NCBI RefSeq assembly: GCF_030272615.1
Contig: NC_081406.1
Coordinates: 139,835,361 to 139,899,360 of the forward strand
Reading direction: 5' to 3'
DNA length: 64,000 nucleotides
Source of the DNA: Cryptomeria japonica
Lineage: Eukaryota > Streptophyta > Pinopsida > Cupressales > Cupressaceae
Shown here: positions 58,750 through 64,000 of the stretch, piece after piece
Layout of the letters: each line of letters begins with the position of its first letter
How positions within the stretch are numbered: position 1 is the stretch's first letter
Notes under the pieces: generated by a model
What the model was told of the DNA's origin: nothing
Database searches by the model: none
What the model saw: only the letters and a program-made list of their open reading frames with translations
Translations under genes and position numbers: made by a program

Positions 58750-60980
58750 GCCATATGAAGGATGATGCACAAGAAGTTATAAAAAGACAAAGATGCCAAA
58801 CAACAAAAAGTGTTGTGGAGGACCATAAAGACAAAAGCTCCGCTGAAAACATGCAGGAGTTCAAGAAGATGTTTAGTGTACTGGCGAGCAAATGGAGGAT
58901 AGTTTGTGTAGGACATGATGAACAAAGCGAAGAGGGCATGCAATCTCTTGATTCTCTTCTACTACACAAATATTTCGGAATGTCATGATCTCAACACAAC
59001 TCTACCCATGTTGGATAAATTTGCACTTTATGCTTTGCAGGTTTCCTTGGCCACTTATTAAAACTACAGGGAATGACATGATTCGAGGCAGGTTTAAGTG
59101 AGAAAAGATAACTTATATGCCTGATAATCGTCCAATACATGGGATGGAGGAGAGGATCCCATCTACCCCCTAGAGTATCATTCCAATCATGGTACTCAAG
59201 CTAGAAAAGTCAAGATAATGATGGAATTGATGCCAATAAGACATTGTTTGTTTAATGGAGTAAAGATGGTGCATTAATGCATGTACTATACCATAGATTA
59301 AGCTTACTTAGATTGAATTATGCTTGTCCTTTTTAGAGTGTTAAGTGTCACCCTATTCGTAGTAGTCACACTTCCATTATTGAAGAGTGAGATGTTGCCT
59401 CTCTCCGTGGGAGGATACATCTTGGAGGGTGAGTTGTCATCTTCTCCTCACATTTTCCGTCAACTTCATTGCATTTAAAATTTTTATCTTATACACTTTT
59501 ATGAATGGAATAGCCAAAATTTGTTCATTGCATGTTTCAGTCATTTCTTTTGCATGTTGAAGTTATGTCATTTCCTTGAACAAATAGGTTATTGTAAATA
59601 GCTTCAAGGCATTCGTTCCAGGGGCTATTTTAAAAAATCTATCATGGTATCAAATTAAGTTTGCATTTAGGCTAGTTTATTTTCATTCTTTATAAAAACA
59701 AAACCCAAGAAATGTGACTTTTTGCAGGATTCTATTCATGGTAAAAGTGAAACAAATCTAAGCTCACCATTGTGTCTAGGGAGTCTAAAAAAGTTGGTTT
59801 TGCCTTTCATTCATCTAAAATAAGCACCCAGAGGCCAAACTAACAAGGATTAAAAATTGTTTGTTATCTATAATTCTTTTGTAGGTAACTTTGTCGAGAA
59901 ACATGTTAAGGCAAATCGAAACTCACCATTGCATCCAAATTGTCCAATAAAATTTCTCCAATTCATGCCATATGACATGCAGCCCAAAGTAATAAAGGAG
60001 AAAATTGAAATTAAAAAACTAAAAAAATTATTTGCACTGCACTTACAGCATGTGTTTGAAAGTCTGACAACACTATATCTAGACCTGAGCACCCCTGGAG
60101 TTGCATGCATGCACCTGGAAACTGCTAACAAATTCGCCAAAAGCCCATGGTAGAAATTTTATTGTACACTTGTCCCTGTTAGCATCCACATCAGTACCAA
60201 CAACCACCTTGTCAAACAGGTCAACATCAGTTGTCCACATCAGTGCCACTAATCTACAATCTGCCACGTGTTGCCTCGTCTTTTGTTACAGAGAACCACA
60301 TCAGCAGTTTGTATGGCACCATGTCAGCCTATTAACATCATCACCTACTTCATAACTCCTTGCCATTCATCTAGAATTTGGGGTTTTGCATTTTATTTTG
60401 ACACTTGAACTTCATAGGGCTTATTCTCACTCATCTAGATTTTGGTCTAGGTCAGAAAAAACGAAAGTAGCTATTCTTTCAATAGCTATGCAATGATAAT
60501 CTTTTTTTCTTGTTAATTATGGCTTATGTTCCTAGAAATTGCAATTTTATCAAAAAATTTCAAAGTCTTTCTCATTTTGGCACCTTCTAGAAACAGATTT
60601 GTTTTTTGGTGAAGGTTTTTTTTTAAGTCCATTTTCATGTACCTTGCATTAGTGCTCTTAGTTTTGCCTCATTTTTTCAAAATATAGTGTCAAATTATTG
60701 TTCTCAATTACAAACTATGAAATCCAAGATCACAATCACTACATGTCTATAAGCAGTAGATTTGAGAATGCACTAAAATATGTTGTCAAAATTAACTTCT
60801 TGGGGCAGTTCATTGGTGATTTTTTGAGGGGTTTATTACTTTGTATTGTGTCTCTGTGTTCTTGAGTTCATTGTGATGGATCAAGTTTACTCAACTATAT
60901 TTAAGATTTATGCATAATTGAAGATTGGGCTAGATTTGGATATCCCATTGCTAAAGAAGGTTATGCTGTTCTACAGCCTC
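58750..60980. other. Spacer, no gene recognised
   Basis: Open frames at 58755-58988 (plus) and 59857-60153 (plus) have no family I know. CACATCAG words recur near 60170-60340. It could be FabZ intron, since the missing first exons of that gene would lie to the right of F. Confidence 0.45.
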
Positions 60981-60990
60981 TCACTATTTT

Positions 60991-61263
60991 TTGCAGGAAA
61001 TGGATTATGAAGGTGCACCCTTTAGAAAACATGCTTGTCACAAAATTGGTCATTTGGCTAAAAATTGTTACAAGCACTCACTGCTTCTCGACAGAAGAGA
61101 TCCATTACTGCCCATTCCATTTGGATTTCAATTGAAGGAGAGAGCAACTTCTGACAAAAGAAAGGATTATTTCTTCCAAAGGACCAAAGACATCATCAAT
61201 GGTTCTTTTCTGATGCAATGGATAGCCAAGCTGGAAATGCTTTTGGGCTACCAACTCAAATAA
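60991..61263 (+). pseudogene. Zinc-knuckle fragment, possibly LINE ORF1 or gag
   Basis: MDYEGAPFRKHACHKIGHLAKNC resembles the DY-x-G-x-PFRC-x2-CH-x2-GH-x4-C knuckle seen in plant LINE ORF1/DUF4283 proteins, with the first cysteine changed. The rest of the frame (91 codons) is not recognised and no reverse transcriptase follows. Confidence 0.4.
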
Positions 61264-61816
61264 AGGTAACATAAATATAGTGATGAGGATCAGAGACTAT
61301 TGTGGAAGAGTTCACAAGGTGGTAAGGGGCTCTATATACAATATTCACATAAATCTAAATTACCCTTAGGACCTAGCCTAATGGAAAATATGTACAAGTG
61401 GAATGGAAGGAGTCAGCCTTATAGGAAATTGGAAAATTTGGGAGCTCCTGGCAGATTCAAGTCTGAGATGCCCTCAAAGGATTCAAGCCCTCATTAGAGA
61501 AAATATATAAATTTAAGTTGCGATGGCAATACAACAAATAAACTTGGTATACCCATACATGTCTTTCCAATCTCTCATGATGTCCAAATCAGAGGAAGTG
61601 TGAGCAATGAGGAAGAGTCGTGTTCAAATGATACCCATACAGTTTGGACCAAGATTTGGGAGATTTTGGAGGTCCAAATAATACTACATTCTTAGATGAT
61701 CCTCTATCAAGTTGCCTCATTCCCCTTGATGATGCTGACAATCTTCCCTTTGATGATGAAACCTTAGAGGAGTTTGTGTATGATGTAGATATTGAGCATA
61801 TTGATGATCCAAAGAC
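61264..61816. other. Spacer with acidic open frame
   Basis: A plus-strand frame from 61644 encodes an acidic stretch (FLDDPLSSCLIPLDDADNLP) and runs into element I's LTR at 61817, so it is cut off there. No family recognised. Confidence 0.4.
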
Positions 61817-62651
61817 TGATGATCACACAGACAATACTGAGATGGGGGGGTGGTGAATCAGTATTGTGAATTTTAAAACCAACTATAACACTTGAAACAA
61901 ACTGAAGCAAAATACAGATATGCAAGCAAAACTCAAAAACATCAACACAAGATTTTCTCGTGGAAAACCCTCTCAAGTGAAAAACCACGGCAAAAATTTC
62001 TCCAATAACTCGGAATGGGCACCAACCCAGATTACAAAGAGTCAATTATCAAGAGAGCACCAACTGAGATTAATCAGAATACTAGCTTCAATTATTAGAG
62101 AGCTCCAACTCCCTTCAAAACTGGTATTTTAGAGATTTGATGAAGTCAAAAATTTAAATAAGCATCTAGCACTCAACACCCAGATAGCAACACTTATGCA
62201 TAGAAATCATAACCACTGCTTCAGAACACTATTTAAAAACACCATGCTTACTCTGCTTTCTGCAAGATAAAAAAAAACAATATCCCCCTTTTTAAGTTCA
62301 ACACTGCTCCCACACTTAAATTTTTACTATTACTCCCAAGAAAAACAGAATATCACAAGCTCAAATATATAATAAAGATATTTGCTCATAACCAGATTTC
62401 TTTCAATCGCATACTGCACCACATGTTAAGCATAGCAAAGCATAGAAAAGAGCCTAAACCAAAAAAAAATTAAAATCATATATCAGAATATGACTATATA
62501 TTTTTCATCTTTTTGAAAAAATAATCCTCTATTTCCAATTTTTACCACAACTCTCCCCAATATCAACATTTCACCAAAATAGCTTCAGAAATTTATTCAA
62601 CCAAAAAGCGGACACCACATCCATCAAAAATGTGAACCAATATTTCCAACA
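61817..62651 (-). repeat. 3' LTR of copia element I
   Basis: Edges are inferred: TGATGATC at 61817 and CCAACA ending at 62651. No second copy is in the window to confirm them, and no clear purine tract abuts the right edge. Confidence 0.65.
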
Positions 62652-64000
62652 TTGTTGCTTGTTGTCCCACCTTGTGGATTGCTAAGAATTGGCTGGCCAA
62701 CATTTTCAACTTCATCACCCTACAAGCTATCATCACAACTTTGCAATCTTTTAGTAGAATTAGCAATCTCATGAATTTTCACATTGGTACTTTCAACTAT
62801 CTTATGCAATCTCTTATTGAAACATTTATGGGCCTTACTTTTTGAAGAATATCCTAGAAAAATACCCTCATCTGCTCTAGGATCAAATTTGCCTAAATTA
62901 TCTTCATCTCTCCTAATATAACATGGGCTGCCAAAAATTTTAAAATACTTGACAGTTGCTGCCCTACCATTCCACAATTCATATGGAGACTTGTTAAGCT
63001 TTGCCTTACCAAACTTCTATTCTGAATATAAACCGTCGTATGAACAACTTCTTTCCAAAAACAATCACTTAACTTGGATTCATTCATCATGCTTCTAGCC
63101 ATCTCCTAGACTGATTTGTTCTTTCTCTCAACCACTCCATTTTGTTGAGGTGTCCTAGCAGCTGAAAATTGTCTTTTAATGCCATACTTCACACAAAAGC
63201 TCACGAACTCATTAGAGTAAACTCACCTCCATTGTCTGATCGAAGACATTTGACTTTCAATCCCTTCTCATTTTCAACCAAAGCTTTGAAAGAAAGCTTT
63301 GAACTTCTCCAAGGCCTCTGATTTCTCCTTCAAAAAGGCCACTCAAGTCATACATGAGTAGTCATCAATTAATAACATTAAGTATCTCTCACCTTACATG
63401 CTTGTTGTCCTTGTTGGTCCCCACAAATCAATATGAACCAGCTTTAGAGGCATTGTGCTTGAGTACTCTTTTGCTTTAAAACTCCTACGAGTTTGTTTGC
63501 CCAATTGGCAATCTTTACACACTGTGTTGGATGGTTTAGTGAGATTTGGCAAGTCTCTCACCACTTCCTTCTTGCTGATCTGCACAAGACTATCGAAGTT
63601 CATATGACCAAGTCTCTTGTGCGACAACCAAGATTCATCATGCACACTCAAACAAGAAGTTACACTTTTAGAGTCATCAAGTATGTATAAGTTATTTGCA
63701 GCCCTAGTTGCTTCAGCAAAATAAGTAACATCCTTACTAATGTTACAACAGTCAGAACTGAAAGTTAGACTATGACCTTGATCACACAACTGACTAACAC
63801 TAAGTAGATTATGTTTCAAGCCTTCAACAAACAGCACATTCTCAACTTTATTCTTACCATCACTCAACATGAGTGTACCTTTACCAATAACTCTAGCACA
63901 TGAGTTTCCCCCAAATCTTACCTTACCACCATTTGACTTCTTGAGAGTTAAGAACTTATTCTCATCTCCGGTCATATGTCTAGAACAGCCACTATCCACA
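62652..64000 (-). pseudogene. Element I protease-integrase, truncated before reverse transcriptase
   Basis: From the right edge: DSGCSRHMTGDENKF (aspartic protease), VEGLKHNLLSVSQLCDQG, HKRLGHMNF and CKDCQLGK (HHCC region), HIDLWGP. The core continues in broken frames through LLIDDY, AARTPQQNGVVERKN near 63140, then ARSMMNESKL, FGSPCYIRRDED and EGIFLGYSSKSKAHKCFN. It stops near 62720. Residues are close to the other copia integrases here but the element is a distinct family by its LTR. Confidence 0.87.

Larger units (their letters stand above)
61817..64000 (-). mobile_element. Copia retrotransposon I, 3' part, runs off the window
   Basis: LTR at about 61817-62651, then on the minus strand protease and integrase to the window end. 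Reverse transcriptase and RNase H are missing: the frame after the integrase C-terminus runs directly into the LTR. The other LTR lies beyond 64000. A terminal hairpin (61831-61867) and the second conserved LTR motif (about 61958-61990) match those of A, B and F. Confidence 0.85.

Noticed and set aside
59868-60140. Minus-strand open frame rich in S and R, considered as the missing FabZ transit-peptide exon
   Set aside because: It has no ATG at its start, a hydrophobic middle unlike a stromal transit peptide, and no donor site placed to join the YPAFPAV exon.

Overview
This is a gene-poor stretch of a plant nuclear genome, dominated by LTR retrotransposons nested inside one another. A conifer (perhaps a cupressophyte) is my best guess. 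The reasons are a plastid-derived block carrying an accD copy with a long low-complexity middle and an apparently intronless, very divergent clpP; dense copia elements with LTRs longer than 1 kb; and a single recognisable host gene whose 5' exons are not in reach. This is inference; no marker settles the species.

Layout. 1-5075: old nuclear plastid DNA with broken accD (split by about 1 kb of unrelated DNA) and broken clpP. 5.1-10.7 kb: decayed gypsy-like remnants in opposite orientations. 10718-29173: copia element A (minus strand), interrupted in its integrase by copia element B (15141-26121), which is interrupted between gag and protease by element C (19759-24058). All three have LTR pairs and target-site duplications (TSDs), and the A and B reading frames resume across the insertions. 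29.2-31.5 kb: AT-rich spacer with a 130-bp tandem duplication. 32334-33682 (minus): three exons of plastid beta-hydroxyacyl-ACP dehydratase (FabZ), the only host gene recognised. 34488-58744: copia element F (plus strand, TSD CTTCC). It is interrupted in RNase H by an 11.4-kb composite D (38832-50251) and in its 3' LTR by element G (51697-58229, TSD TTTAT). 58.7-61.8 kb: spacer with a faint gag/LINE-like zinc knuckle. 61817-64000: start of a further minus-strand copia element, I.

Most interesting points. Element G has no polymerase but carries intronless fragments of two ubiquitin-ligase-type host genes: a WAV3-like RING/vWA E3 with its domains in swapped order, and a BTB/POZ protein. Composite D carries two tandem copies of a gene for a protein of about 1000 residues that I do not recognise, next to a scrambled zone with blocks inverted in place. 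Element C has gag and protease followed by an acidic region in place of integrase and reverse transcriptase. Four different copia LTR families (A, B, F, I) share a C-rich-loop hairpin just before the primer-binding site whose stem bases differ between families in a compensatory way. B and F also share an in-frame UGA between gag and protease.

No tRNA, rRNA, CRISPR array or bacterial-type operon was seen. Nearly all open frames outside FabZ belong to mobile elements and carry nonsense codons or frameshifts.
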